Positions 7,416 through 14,242 of a DNA stretch of 19,494 nt are shown here, piece by piece. The notes under the pieces were generated by a model that saw only the letters and a program-made list of their open reading frames with translations, ran no database searches and was not told the DNA's origin. Position 1 is the first letter of the stretch; each line of letters opens with the position of its first letter. A program made the translations under genes and the position numbers. This DNA is from Coriobacteriia bacterium. Lineage in GTDB: Bacteria; Actinomycetota; Coriobacteriia; Anaerosomatales; JAENZW01. Location: NCBI GenBank assembly GCA_029858605.1, contig JAOUET010000014.1:1-19494 (forward strand), in the 5' to 3' direction.

Positions 7416-8312
7416 GTGTCTGACAGCTCCAAGGAAATCGGCACCCTGCGCGTCAAGACCGGTCTGGCCGAGATGCTCAAAGGCGGCGTCATCATGGATG
7501 TCGTGTCGGCCGATCAGGCGCGCATAGCCGAAGATGCAGGGGCCGTCGCCGTCATGGCGCTCGAACGCGTGCCCGCCGACATCAGGGCAACCGGCGGCGT
7601 CGCGCGCATGGCCGACCCGACAATAGTCGAGCAGATCATCGACGCGGTCTCGATCCCGGTGATGGCGAAGTGCCGCATAGGTCACTTCGTGGAGGCCCAG
7701 GTTCTCGAGTCGCTCGGCGTCGACTACGTCGACGAGTCTGAGGTGCTGACACCCGCAGACGAGCAGTACCACGTCAACAAATGGGACTTCACGATTCCTT
7801 TCGTATGTGGCTGCCGCAATCTGGGCGAGGGGCTGCGTCGCATAGCCGAAGGCGCCGCGATGGTACGCACCAAGGGTGAGCCCGGCACCGGGAACATCGT
7901 GGAGGCTGTTCGGCACATGAGGCAGGTCAGCGACGAGATCGCTTGGGTCGTCGGACTCTCGGAAGAGCAGCTGTTCGACGCCGCAAAGGAACTGGGAGCG
8001 CCGAGCGAGCTGGTGAAATGGGTGCACGAGAACGGCAAGCTCCCCGTCGTGAACTTCGCGGCCGGCGGCATCGCGACGCCGGCAGACGCCGCACTGATGA
8101 TGCAGCTGGGATCCGACGGTGTGTTCGTGGGCAGCGGCATCTTCAAGAGCGGCGATCCCGCCGTGCGTGCCAAAGCAATCGTCGAGGCGACGACACACTT
8201 CGAGGACCCGGAGATCATCGCGAAGGTATCGCGCAACCTCGGAGAGGCGATGGTCGGCATCAACATCCCCGACATCCCTCAGGCGGAGAGGATGCAGGAG
8301 CGGGGCTGGTAG
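7416..8312 (+). CDS. pdxS: Pyridoxal 5'-phosphate synthase, synthase subunit PdxS
   Basis: PdxS condenses ribose 5-phosphate, glyceraldehyde 3-phosphate and ammonia (from PdxT) into pyridoxal 5'-phosphate, in a dodecamer decorated with PdxT. The 298-residue protein matches the family over its whole length. GGVIMDVVS at 23-31 has the catalytic Asp28. PVMAKCRIGH at 81-90 has Lys85, the residue that forms the Schiff base with the pentose. RTKGEPGTGN at 151-160 has Lys153, the second catalytic lysine. The C-terminal GERMQERGW-like tail is also typical. The GTG start gives the usual N-terminus; AAGGGG lies about 11 bases before it. One base separates its stop from the pdxT GTG, so the two are coupled. 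This shows DXP-independent vitamin B6 synthesis. Confidence 0.98.
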   Translation: MSDSSKEIGTLRVKTGLAEMLKGGVIMDVVSADQARIAEDAGAVAVMALERVPADIRATGGVARMADPTIVEQIIDAVSIPVMAKCRIGHFVEAQVLESLGVDYVDESEVLTPADEQYHVNKWDFTIPFVCGCRNLGEGLRRIAEGAAMVRTKGEPGTGNIVEAVRHMRQVSDEIAWVVGLSEEQLFDAAKELGAPSELVKWVHENGKLPVVNFAAGGIATPADAALMMQLGSDGVFVGSGIFKSGDPAVRAKAIVEATTHFEDPEIIAKVSRNLGEAMVGINIPDIPQAERMQERGW

Positions 8313-8313
8313 C

Positions 8314-8892
8314 GTGCGGGTCGGAGTTCTCGCCCTCCAGGGGGCTTTTAGAGAGCACGTCATGCTGCTCGAAGCCCTCGAAGTCGCTGCGGTGTCCGTG
8401 CGGTTGCCGCAGCAGCTCGAGGATCTCGACGGTCTGATAATCCCTGGAGGCGAGTCGACCGCCATCGGCAAGCTGATGGAGTCCTACAGCTTCTACGACC
8501 CGATCAAGTTGCGCCAAGGGCAGGGTATGGCCGTCTGGGGGACTTGTGCAGGGGCAATCCTCGTGGCCAACAGCGTCCTCGACGGAGTAGAAGGGCAGCG
8601 CAGCCTCGGACTGATGGACATCACCGTGAGGCGCAACGCCTTCGGCCGACAAGTCGATTCCTTCGAGGTCGATCTTGCCGTGGCCCATTTGCACGGTGGT
8701 GACTTTCGAGGCGTGTTCATCCGTGCGCCCTGGATCGAAGCGGTGGGCGAGGACGTGACGGTGCTCGCCCGGCACGAGGGAGTCGTGGTCGCCGCGAGGC
8801 AGGGGCGGATGCTCGCGACGGTGTTTCACCCCGAGTTGACCGGCGATCCGCGCATCCACCGATACTTCATCGAGGACGTCATCGGAGCATAG
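8314..8892 (+). CDS. pdxT: Pyridoxal 5'-phosphate synthase, glutaminase subunit PdxT
   Basis: PdxT hydrolyses glutamine and channels ammonia to PdxS. The 192-residue class I glutamine amidotransferase starts VGVLALQGAFREH (residues 3-15), has LIIPGGEST at 41-49, the nucleophile Cys78 in WGTCAGAI, and His172 and Glu174 in FHPELTGD. The triad is complete. The GTG at 8314 is chosen because the family always begins with this short strand immediately after the start. Open reading continues upstream inside pdxS in another frame and is not coding. There is no strong ribosome-binding site; translation is probably coupled to pdxS, whose stop is one base upstream. yebC follows after 12 bases. Confidence 0.98.
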   Translation: MRVGVLALQGAFREHVMLLEALEVAAVSVRLPQQLEDLDGLIIPGGESTAIGKLMESYSFYDPIKLRQGQGMAVWGTCAGAILVANSVLDGVEGQRSLGLMDITVRRNAFGRQVDSFEVDLAVAHLHGGDFRGVFIRAPWIEAVGEDVTVLARHEGVVVAARQGRMLATVFHPELTGDPRIHRYFIEDVIGA

Positions 8893-8904
8893 AGGAGACA
8901 CGCG

Positions 8905-9660
8905 ATGTCCGGGCACTCGAAGTGGGCAACCACCAAACACCGCAAGGCCGCACAGGACAAGAAGCGGTCGGCACTCTTCAGCAAGCTTTCGCGAATAATC
9001 ACCGTCGCGGCGAAGGCGGGCGGGGATCCCAACCCGGAGAATAACGCTACCCTTGCCGCCGCGATCGCCAAGGCGAAATCGTACTCGCTGCCCAAGGACA
9101 AGATCGAGTCTGCGATCGCCAAGGCATTCGGTGCCGGTGATGCCGAGAACTACGAAGATGTTGTCTACGAGGGCTATGGGCCCGCAGGTGTCGCGATCTA
9201 TGTTGAGGCTCTGACCGACAACCGAAACCGAACGGCAGCCGACGTGCGCTCCGCGTTCGCGCGCGCGGGCGGCAATCTGGGTGCGAGCGGGTCGGTAGCG
9301 TTCCAGTTCGAGCGGAAGGGCGAGATCGTGCTTGAGAAGGAGGGGGCGCCCGACGAGGAGGAGCTCCTTCTGCTCGTTGCCGATGCCGGGGGCGAGGATA
9401 TGGAGGAGGGCGAGCGAGAGTGGCTCGTCTACACCGCACCCGGCGACATCATGGCCATCAAGGCGGAGCTCGAGGAAGCCGGGGTGCCGGTCAAGGGCGC
9501 CGAGCTCGTGATGGAGCCGCAGAACACGACGGTTGTGGCCCTTCAGGATGCCAAGAAGGTGCTGCGTCTCGTCGACGCACTGGAGGATCACGACGACATC
9601 CAAAACGTGTATCACACGATGGAGCTGACCGAGGAGATCGCCGCGACGCTCGAGTCCTAG
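8905..9660 (+). CDS. yebC: YebC/PmpR family (TACO1-like) protein
   Basis: The 251-residue protein begins SGHSKWATTKHRK, the defining N-terminus of the family, and continues through KDKIESAIAKAFG and YEGYGPAGVAIYVEALTDNR (residues 87-106) to the C-terminal domain ending near residue 245. Members have been described as DNA-binding regulators. More recent work on YebC and TACO1 supports a role on the ribosome in translating polyproline and similar stalling sequences. The start ATG has GAGGAG upstream in the 12-base gap after pdxT. In many Gram-positive and other bacteria yebC is directly followed by ruvC; here a radical SAM gene stands between them. No terminator is seen between yebC and the radical SAM gene, 36 bases away. 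Confidence 0.97.
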   Translation: MSGHSKWATTKHRKAAQDKKRSALFSKLSRIITVAAKAGGDPNPENNATLAAAIAKAKSYSLPKDKIESAIAKAFGAGDAENYEDVVYEGYGPAGVAIYVEALTDNRNRTAADVRSAFARAGGNLGASGSVAFQFERKGEIVLEKEGAPDEEELLLLVADAGGEDMEEGEREWLVYTAPGDIMAIKAELEEAGVPVKGAELVMEPQNTTVVALQDAKKVLRLVDALEDHDDIQNVYHTMELTEEIAATLES

Positions 9661-9696
9661 ACATCGACCTGCTGTTTGACCTGGGATGACTGCCTC

Positions 9697-10605
9697 ATGG
9701 CCGAGACTCGATACACGGACCTGCAGGCTTCGGGCGAACTGCGACGTCGCGCCGACGAGGCGCTTGCCGGCTTGCGTGCCTGCCGCGTGTGTCCGCACGA
9801 GTGCCAAGTGGATCGTCTTGCAGCGGGACGCGGAATCTGTCGTGCGGGGGCGGCGGCACGCGTGGCGAGCTTCGGACCGCACATCGGCGAGGAGCGCCCG
9901 CTGGTCGGAAGCCGTGGTTCGGGCACCGTCTTCTTCGCGCACTGCAACTTGCACTGCGTCTTCTGTCAGAACTACGACATCTCGCACCTAGGCAACGGCG
10001 CGGAGTTGAACGCCCGGGAGATCGCCGACGCTTTCCTGCATATCGAGTCTTTGGGCTGCGAGAACCTCAATGTCGTCTCTCCCACGCATTTCACGCCGCA
10101 GATTCTCGATGCGCTCGACGCGGCGGCGGCGGACGGCTTGAGCTTGCCGCTTGTCTGGAACTGCGGGGGCTACGAATCGCTCGAAACGCTGAGACTGCTT
10201 GACGGAGTAGTGGACATCTACATGCCCGACGCGAAGTATGCGGATGCCGACACGGCGCAGCGGCTTTCCGGTGCGAGCGACTATCCCGAGCGCAACCGCG
10301 ATGCGCTTCGCGAGATGCATCGCCAAGTGGGCGAACTGGAAGTCGATTCGCGAGGAGTCGCGACGCGCGGACTGCTCGTTCGCCACCTCGTACTTCCCGA
10401 GGGACTGTCAGGCACGTGCGAAGTGATGCGCTTCATTGCCGAAGAACTCTCGCCGAACACCTACGTGAACGTGATGGCGCAGTACAGGCCGTGTTTCCAC
10501 GCGGACGAGTTTCCCGAGATCGACCGCCGTTTGACCGCCGAGGAGTATGCGGAGGCCGTTCGCGCGGCTCGCAGTGCCGGGCTGACTCGGTTGGACTCGA
10601 TGTGA
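9697..10605 (+). CDS. Radical SAM protein, PflX / pyruvate formate-lyase activase-like (COG1313 type)
   Basis: This 302-residue protein has a Cys-rich N-terminal region (Cys29, Cys32, Cys36 and Cys48, in a context CRVCPHECQVD ... GICRAG) ahead of the radical SAM cluster motif CNLHCVFC (Cys83, Cys87, Cys90). That architecture, with the downstream VSPTHFTPQI and VWNCGGYE motifs and DGVVDIYMPDAKY, is characteristic of the PflX-like group. These proteins resemble glycyl-radical-enzyme activases but their targets are mostly unknown. No glycyl radical enzyme is in this window. The start at ATG 9697 is chosen; a TTG at 9676 would add seven residues, and neither has a convincing Shine-Dalgarno. It interrupts the common yebC-ruvC adjacency and is separated from ruvC by a hairpin and an operator. 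Oxygen-sensitive chemistry fits an anaerobic or microaerophilic lifestyle. Confidence 0.88.
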   Translation: MAETRYTDLQASGELRRRADEALAGLRACRVCPHECQVDRLAAGRGICRAGAAARVASFGPHIGEERPLVGSRGSGTVFFAHCNLHCVFCQNYDISHLGNGAELNAREIADAFLHIESLGCENLNVVSPTHFTPQILDALDAAAADGLSLPLVWNCGGYESLETLRLLDGVVDIYMPDAKYADADTAQRLSGASDYPERNRDALREMHRQVGELEVDSRGVATRGLLVRHLVLPEGLSGTCEVMRFIAEELSPNTYVNVMAQYRPCFHADEFPEIDRRLTAEEYAEAVRAARSAGLTRLDSM

Positions 10606-10609
10606 GACA

Positions 10610-10646
10610 GGGGTTGCCGGAGGGCAATCGTGAGGCTCCGGCCCCC
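10610..10646 (+). terminator. Terminator-like hairpin between the radical SAM gene and ruvC
   Basis: GCCGGAG (10616-10622) pairs with CTCCGGC (10636-10642). The stem extends across a 2-base bulge by GGGG (10610-10613) with CCCC (10643-10646). The loop is 13 bases. No T-run follows, so termination efficiency is uncertain, but the hairpin begins four bases after the radical SAM stop and precedes the ruvC promoter region. Confidence 0.45.
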
Positions 10647-10653
10647 GCCCCGC

Positions 10654-10682
10654 TTTACGCTACTGCATCCCTGCGCTACCCT
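10654..10682 (+). promoter_or_regulatory. Possible ruvC promoter
   Basis: TTTACG (10654-10659) and TACCCT (10677-10682) are 17 bases apart and end directly at the LexA-type box. Matches to consensus are modest (four of six and three of six). The placement relative to the operator is what makes it plausible. Confidence 0.35.
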
Positions 10683-10694
10683 GAACATATGTTC
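10683..10694 (+). promoter_or_regulatory. LexA (SOS) operator upstream of ruvCAB
   Basis: GAACATATGTTC is a perfect 12-base palindrome with the form GAAC-N4-GTTC used by Gram-positive and actinobacterial LexA; the 3' flanking base is G, as in the longer Bacillus consensus. It lies 29 bases before the ruvC GTG and directly after the possible -10 box, where repressor binding would block transcription. ruvA, ruvB and often ruvC are classical SOS genes, so context and site agree. Confidence 0.8.
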
Positions 10695-10723
10695 GATTGC
10701 ACTCGACCTGCGGGGGAGCGTGC

Positions 10724-11272
10724 GTGATCATCCTCGGCATAGATCCCGGCCTGGCGAACACGGGTTGGGGAGTCATCGAAAGCGCCGGGTCGAAACATCG
10801 ATGCCTGGCCTATGGGTGCATTACCACCTCTTCGGAAGAACCGCTTCCGGGTCGTCTGGCCCGTCTGCACGAGGAGCTCGTGAACGTGATCGACCGCTAC
10901 GGGCCGACCGAATGCGCCGTCGAGAGCATCTACTTCGGGTCGAATGCCAAGTCGGCGTTCGCGACCGGTCAAGCACGGGGCGTTGCGCTCCTTGCGACCG
11001 CAGGTTCCGGGCTCGCGCTGGGCGAGTACAGTCCGCCGCAGGTGAAGAAGACCGTCGTGGGTACCGGTTCGGCCGACAAGCGGCAGATTGCCTACATGGT
11101 TCGGGTGCTTCTCGGCTTGCCTGAGGAGCCGCGTCCCGATCATGCCGCGGACGCGCTTGCGATTGCGATATGCCACGCACATGCTAGCGGCGCCGAAGGG
11201 CGCGTGCGTCTCGCGAAGGCCAAGGCCACGCGCGCCGCGCGCCTCGCCGCCCCACCGGAGGTCGCCTCGTGA
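10724..11272 (+). CDS. ruvC: Holliday junction resolvase RuvC
   Basis: RuvC is the endonuclease that cuts Holliday junctions with RuvAB during recombinational repair. The 182-residue protein shows the RNase H-like fold motifs: ILGIDPGLANTGWG at 3-16 with Asp7, AVESIYFGSN at 65-74 with Glu67, and RPDHAADALAIAI at 137-149 with His140 and Asp143. All four catalytic positions are present. The GTG at 10724 is preceded by GGGGGAG five bases upstream and places the first Asp at the usual position. A longer reading from a TTG at 10697 would run through the operator region and adds nothing family-like. Its stop overlaps the ruvA start (GTGA). Transcription is probably SOS-induced through the box at 10683. 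Confidence 0.98.
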   Translation: MIILGIDPGLANTGWGVIESAGSKHRCLAYGCITTSSEEPLPGRLARLHEELVNVIDRYGPTECAVESIYFGSNAKSAFATGQARGVALLATAGSGLALGEYSPPQVKKTVVGTGSADKRQIAYMVRVLLGLPEEPRPDHAADALAIAICHAHASGAEGRVRLAKAKATRAARLAAPPEVAS

Positions 11273-11856
11273 TCGAGTTTCTCACGGGAAGATTGGCCGC
11301 CAGGGGTACCGTGGACTGTGTCATCGACGTCGGTGGCGTGGGATTCCGACTTGCGATGTCCACCGGCTCGCTTGCGGCACTGCCCGCCGAAGGCGACGAG
11401 GTCACGATTCTCACGTACCTTCACGTGCGCGAGGACGAACTGTCGCTGTTCGGGTTCGAGAATGCCGAGGAGAAAGACCTCTTCGAGAAGCTCATCACGG
11501 TGAGCGGAGTGGGGCCGAAGGTGGGACTTGCGGCACTGTCCTCATACTCGCCGGGCACACTTGCAGAGGCAATCGCTCGCGAAGATGTGGCACTCATCTC
11601 AAGCGTGCCCGGGATCGGCAAGAAGACAGCCCAGCGGATGATTCTCGATCTCAAGGACAAGCTCGGCGTGCCCGACATCGGAGCGGTTGCCAGAGCGGTC
11701 GCTCCGGCGGCGGCATCAGAGGCGCGAGACGCGCTGCTGGGGATGGGCTTCTCCTCGCCCGAGATAGCCAAGGCGATGGAAGGGTACGAGGGTTCTGCTG
11801 AAGACGCGGGGGCCCTGCTGAAGCACGCGCTCAAACGACTCGGGGGTGGCGCGTGA
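11269..11856 (+). CDS. ruvA: Holliday junction branch migration protein RuvA
   Basis: RuvA binds the four-way junction as a tetramer and loads RuvB. The 195-residue protein has the N-terminal OB-fold domain (residues 1-62, starting IEFLTGRLA), two helix-hairpin-helix motifs (VSGVGPKVGLAAL at about 78-90 and VPGIGKKTAQRM at 113-124), and a C-terminal domain III (about 148-193, with ARDALLGMGFSSPEIAKAM) that contacts RuvB. The acidic pin region is represented by the REDELSLFGFE segment. The GTG start overlaps the ruvC stop by four bases, indicating translational coupling. ruvB follows almost immediately. Confidence 0.98.
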   Translation: MIEFLTGRLAARGTVDCVIDVGGVGFRLAMSTGSLAALPAEGDEVTILTYLHVREDELSLFGFENAEEKDLFEKLITVSGVGPKVGLAALSSYSPGTLAEAIAREDVALISSVPGIGKKTAQRMILDLKDKLGVPDIGAVARAVAPAAASEARDALLGMGFSSPEIAKAMEGYEGSAEDAGALLKHALKRLGGGA

Positions 11857-11866
11857 GCACGCAAAG

Positions 11867-12955
11867 ATGGGTGTCGCCGTGAGCACCGTGTGGGAAAGCG
11901 ATGAGGAACGTCGTGAGCTGGCCGAAAGCGAGTCCGAGCGGCTGGTCTCGGCAGACTTCACCGAGGACGACCTCGAGATCGATCGAAACTTGCGACCGCG
12001 TCAGCTGGACGAGTATCTCGGCCAGACTCGGGTCAAGGAGAACCTGGGCGTTCTCATAGAGGCCGCACGCGGACGCGACGAGGCTCTGGATCACATCCTG
12101 CTTTCCGGTCCACCCGGTCTCGGCAAGACGACGCTGGCACATGTGATCGCGAACGAGCTGGGCGTGGCCATCAAGACGACGAGCGGACCCGCAATCGAAC
12201 GCGCCGGCGACCTCGCGGCGATTCTGACGAACCTCGATGCGCGCGACGTTCTCTTCATCGACGAGATACACCGTCTCAACCGAGCGGTCGAGGAGGTTCT
12301 CTACCCGGCGATGGAGGACTTCGCCATCGACATCGTCATCGGCCAAGGCCCGGCGGCGCGAAGCCTGCGTCTCGACTTGCCGAGGTTCACGCTCGTGGGC
12401 GCGACGACGCGCACGGGGCTGCTCACGGGTCCGTTGCGCGACCGATTCGGCATGGCCTTCCGGTTGGACTACTACTCTGCCGAAGAGCTCGCCAGCATCG
12501 TGGGGCGCAGTTCCGAAATCCTGAAAGTGCCGATCACCGAGGAGGGCACGAGGGAGATTGCACGCCGCTCGCGAGGGACCCCAAGGTTGGCGAACAGACT
12601 GCTAAAGCGCGTGCGCGACTATGCACAGGTGCGCCACGACGGAAACGTGAGTGAGGACATCGCCGCGGAGGCACTGGCCTTCTTCCAGGTCGACCACGTG
12701 GGGCTCGACAAGATGGATGTGGCGATCCTGGAGACCCTGATACACAAGTTCAGTGGTCGACCGGTCGGGCTGAATACTCTGGCGGCCGCAGTAGGAGAAG
12801 AGCCCGACACTCTCGAAGATGTCTATGAGCCTTTCCTGCTCCAACTCGGTTTTCTTGCGCGAACGCCGAAGGGTAGGCAGGCGACGCCGCGAGCATACGA
12901 GCATCTTGGACTTCAATCGCCTGGCGAGGCGTCGAGGCAGGAGGGATTGTTCTGA
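11867..12955 (+). CDS. ruvB: Holliday junction branch migration ATPase RuvB
   Basis: RuvB is the AAA+ hexameric motor that drives branch migration. The chosen reading gives 362 residues. GPPGLGKTT at about 81-89 is Walker A, LFIDEIHRL at 129-137 is Walker B, and VGATTRTGLLTGPLRDRFG contains sensor 1 and the arginine finger. The C-terminal winged-helix domain is present, with the typical GLNTLAAAVGEE and FLARTPKGRQATPRAYEHLG. The start is uncertain. A GTG at 11846 overlaps ruvA by 11 bases, the ATG at 11867 leaves a 10-base gap, and a GTG at 11879 would begin closer to the usual family N-terminus. None has a good Shine-Dalgarno, so coupling to ruvA is likely. It is the last gene of the SOS-controlled unit, unless the hydrolase 17 bases downstream is included. 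Confidence 0.97.
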   Translation: MGVAVSTVWESDEERRELAESESERLVSADFTEDDLEIDRNLRPRQLDEYLGQTRVKENLGVLIEAARGRDEALDHILLSGPPGLGKTTLAHVIANELGVAIKTTSGPAIERAGDLAAILTNLDARDVLFIDEIHRLNRAVEEVLYPAMEDFAIDIVIGQGPAARSLRLDLPRFTLVGATTRTGLLTGPLRDRFGMAFRLDYYSAEELASIVGRSSEILKVPITEEGTREIARRSRGTPRLANRLLKRVRDYAQVRHDGNVSEDIAAEALAFFQVDHVGLDKMDVAILETLIHKFSGRPVGLNTLAAAVGEEPDTLEDVYEPFLLQLGFLARTPKGRQATPRAYEHLGLQSPGEASRQEGLF

Positions 12956-12972
12956 CGTAGAGGGGGTCTGGA

Positions 12973-13782
12973 ATGCTGGTCGGTCCGATCGACGTTCGGA
13001 AGCACGGCGGAAGCGGACCGACTGTGGTCCTTCTTCATGGAGGCCCTGGTGCGCAGGGTTCGCTCGCCTCACTCGCAGGCACGCTCGCTCCACACTACTC
13101 CGTACTCGAGCCGCTGCAGCGACGCAGTGGTGACGTGTCCTTGACCGTCGAGCAACACGTCAGGGATATGGCCGAAGTAGCTCCGGAGAGCGCGACCTAT
13201 GTGGGTTGGTCCTGGGGCGCCATGCTGGGGTTGTCGTTCGCCTCCCTGTACCCGGGCTTGGTGAAGACCCTGGTCCTAGTCGGGTGCGGCTGCTACGACG
13301 AAGAGTCCCGGGAGTCTCACGCGATTGCGCTGCGCCGACGCATGGATCGTCAAGGACAGGCGAGGCACGAGGATTTGCAGCGCAGGATGAAGGCGGCGAC
13401 GGATCGGGCATGGCGCGACGATCTGTTCGGCCAGATCGGAGCCCTTGCAGAGAAGGCCGAGGCCGTCGAACCGCTCGGCTTCGTTTCCGGGGACGTGCAA
13501 CCGGATGCGCTCGGTTTCGAGGAGACATGGCAGGATGCGGCCAGGCTGCAGCACGAATGCATTGAGCCTGCGCGATTCACCGGTATTCGATGTCCCGTGT
13601 TGATGCTGCACGGAGACGAGGATGTGCATCCGGGCACTCGGACTCGCGACGTCCTGCAGCGCCACATCCCACAGCTTGCCTACATCGGGATTCCCAAGTG
13701 CGGACACGTGCCGTGGTACGAGCGACACGGTCGCACGCCGTTCCTCGAGACCCTCAAGGAGTGGATCGACGACGTAGGCTAG
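12973..13782 (+). CDS. Alpha/beta hydrolase, proline iminopeptidase-like
   Basis: The 269-residue protein has the alpha/beta hydrolase fold motifs in order. HGGPG at 22-26 is the oxyanion loop typical of the proline iminopeptidase branch. GWSWG at 78-82 is the nucleophile elbow with Ser80. LHGDEDVHPG at 212-221 holds Asp217. CGHVPW at 243-248 holds His245. A helical cap of about 100 residues lies between the elbow and the Asp. No signal peptide is seen, so it is cytosolic. The substrate cannot be read from sequence; peptidase or esterase activity are both possible. It starts 17 bases after ruvB with no terminator between, so it may be co-transcribed with ruvCAB and share SOS control, which would be unusual. 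A terminator-like hairpin follows at 13835. Confidence 0.88.
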   Translation: MLVGPIDVRKHGGSGPTVVLLHGGPGAQGSLASLAGTLAPHYSVLEPLQRRSGDVSLTVEQHVRDMAEVAPESATYVGWSWGAMLGLSFASLYPGLVKTLVLVGCGCYDEESRESHAIALRRRMDRQGQARHEDLQRRMKAATDRAWRDDLFGQIGALAEKAEAVEPLGFVSGDVQPDALGFEETWQDAARLQHECIEPARFTGIRCPVLMLHGDEDVHPGTRTRDVLQRHIPQLAYIGIPKCGHVPWYERHGRTPFLETLKEWIDDVG

Positions 13783-13834
13783 CGAGCTAGGCAGGCGTAC
13801 TTTGACGCGCTAGTCTCCGGAGGCTTCGTCATGG

Positions 13835-13853
13835 CGGGCTTTCCCGAAGCCCG
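13835..13853. terminator. Bidirectional terminator-like hairpin
   Basis: CGGGCTT (13835-13841) pairs perfectly with AAGCCCG (13847-13853) around a 5-base loop. It sits between the end of the hydrolase (13782) and the end of the convergent small gene (13867), where a shared terminator is expected. No long T-run follows on either strand. Confidence 0.5.
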
Positions 13854-13866
13854 ACATCATCTCGGC

Positions 13867-14022
13867 TCAGCGCTCCGGCATGCCACCTTCGGCCATGCGA
13901 GCCATCATCTTGTCTGCCATCTTGGGAATCGCGTCCGTGGCCCAGATGACGGCAAGGCCGCCGACGAAGGCTCCGAATGCGATCGCGAGCCCGTATCCGG
14001 GTCCGGACCTAGTGCGCTGCAC
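13867..14022 (-). CDS. 51-aa Met-rich membrane microprotein
   Basis: This gene is too short for usual gene calling. A GTG at 14022 is preceded by AAGGGGTGGGG and reads 51 codons to a TGA at 13867-13869. After a short basic start (QRTRSG), residues 9-29 form one membrane helix rich in Gly and Ala (GYGLAIAFGAFVGGLAVIWA). The rest (IPKMADKMMARMAEGGMPER) is an amphipathic, Met-rich segment with Met at 35, 39, 40, 43 and 48. It looks like the short glycine-zipper membrane proteins seen in many Gram-positives, but I cannot name a family. An in-frame GTG three codons upstream is an alternative start. Coding is supported by the clean helix-plus-tail layout, the ribosome-binding site, and the terminator-like hairpin just after the stop. 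Function unknown. Confidence 0.6.
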   Translation of the reverse strand: MQRTRSGPGYGLAIAFGAFVGGLAVIWATDAIPKMADKMMARMAEGGMPER

Positions 14023-14140
14023 GTTCCCCACCCCTTCAGTTTGATGTTCGCCACCGCGAAACCGCCAAGGAAGACTTGGACACAGAGCGTACCTCGGAAG
14101 TATTCCCGGATGGTCCTATCTGGAGGCTCTGGGCGTGGTT

Positions 14141-14160
14141 CGCTTCTTCCACAAGAAGCG
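14141..14160. repeat. Perfect 8-bp inverted repeat, possible operator or RNA hairpin
   Basis: CGCTTCTT (14141-14148) and AAGAAGCG (14153-14160) are perfect inverted copies around CCAC. The repeat lies in the 220-base intergenic region between the divergent genes starting at 14022 and 14243, about 82 bases before the latter and 119 before the former. No T-run follows on either strand, so a terminator is unlikely. A regulator binding site or a leader hairpin is more plausible. Confidence 0.55.
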
Positions 14161-14214
14161 ACGATCGCCGAGGCAGACGTGTATGAATGTCCCTTCTGGG
14201 GAAGTATCATGCTT

Positions 14215-14220
14215 CAGTTG
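14215..14220 (+). promoter_or_regulatory. Putative -10 box (TATCAT) upstream of the 14243 gene
   Basis: TATCAT matches five of six bases of TATAAT and is 22 bases before the ATG. No -35 box is evident at 16-18 bases, which is common in actinobacterial promoters. Confidence 0.4.
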
Positions 14221-14242
14221 CGCGTGCAATCTAGGGGCGACG

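Noticed and set aside
6300..8471. A 723-codon open frame on the minus strand across the DUF3048 gene and pdxS
   Set aside because: It lies antisense to two firmly identified genes, is His/Arg/Asp-rich without domain motifs, and is a typical GC-rich antisense artefact.
8260..9987. A 575-codon minus-strand open frame opposite pdxT and yebC
   Set aside because: It is antisense to clear pdxT and yebC, has low-complexity Arg/Leu/Gly composition and no recognisable family motif.
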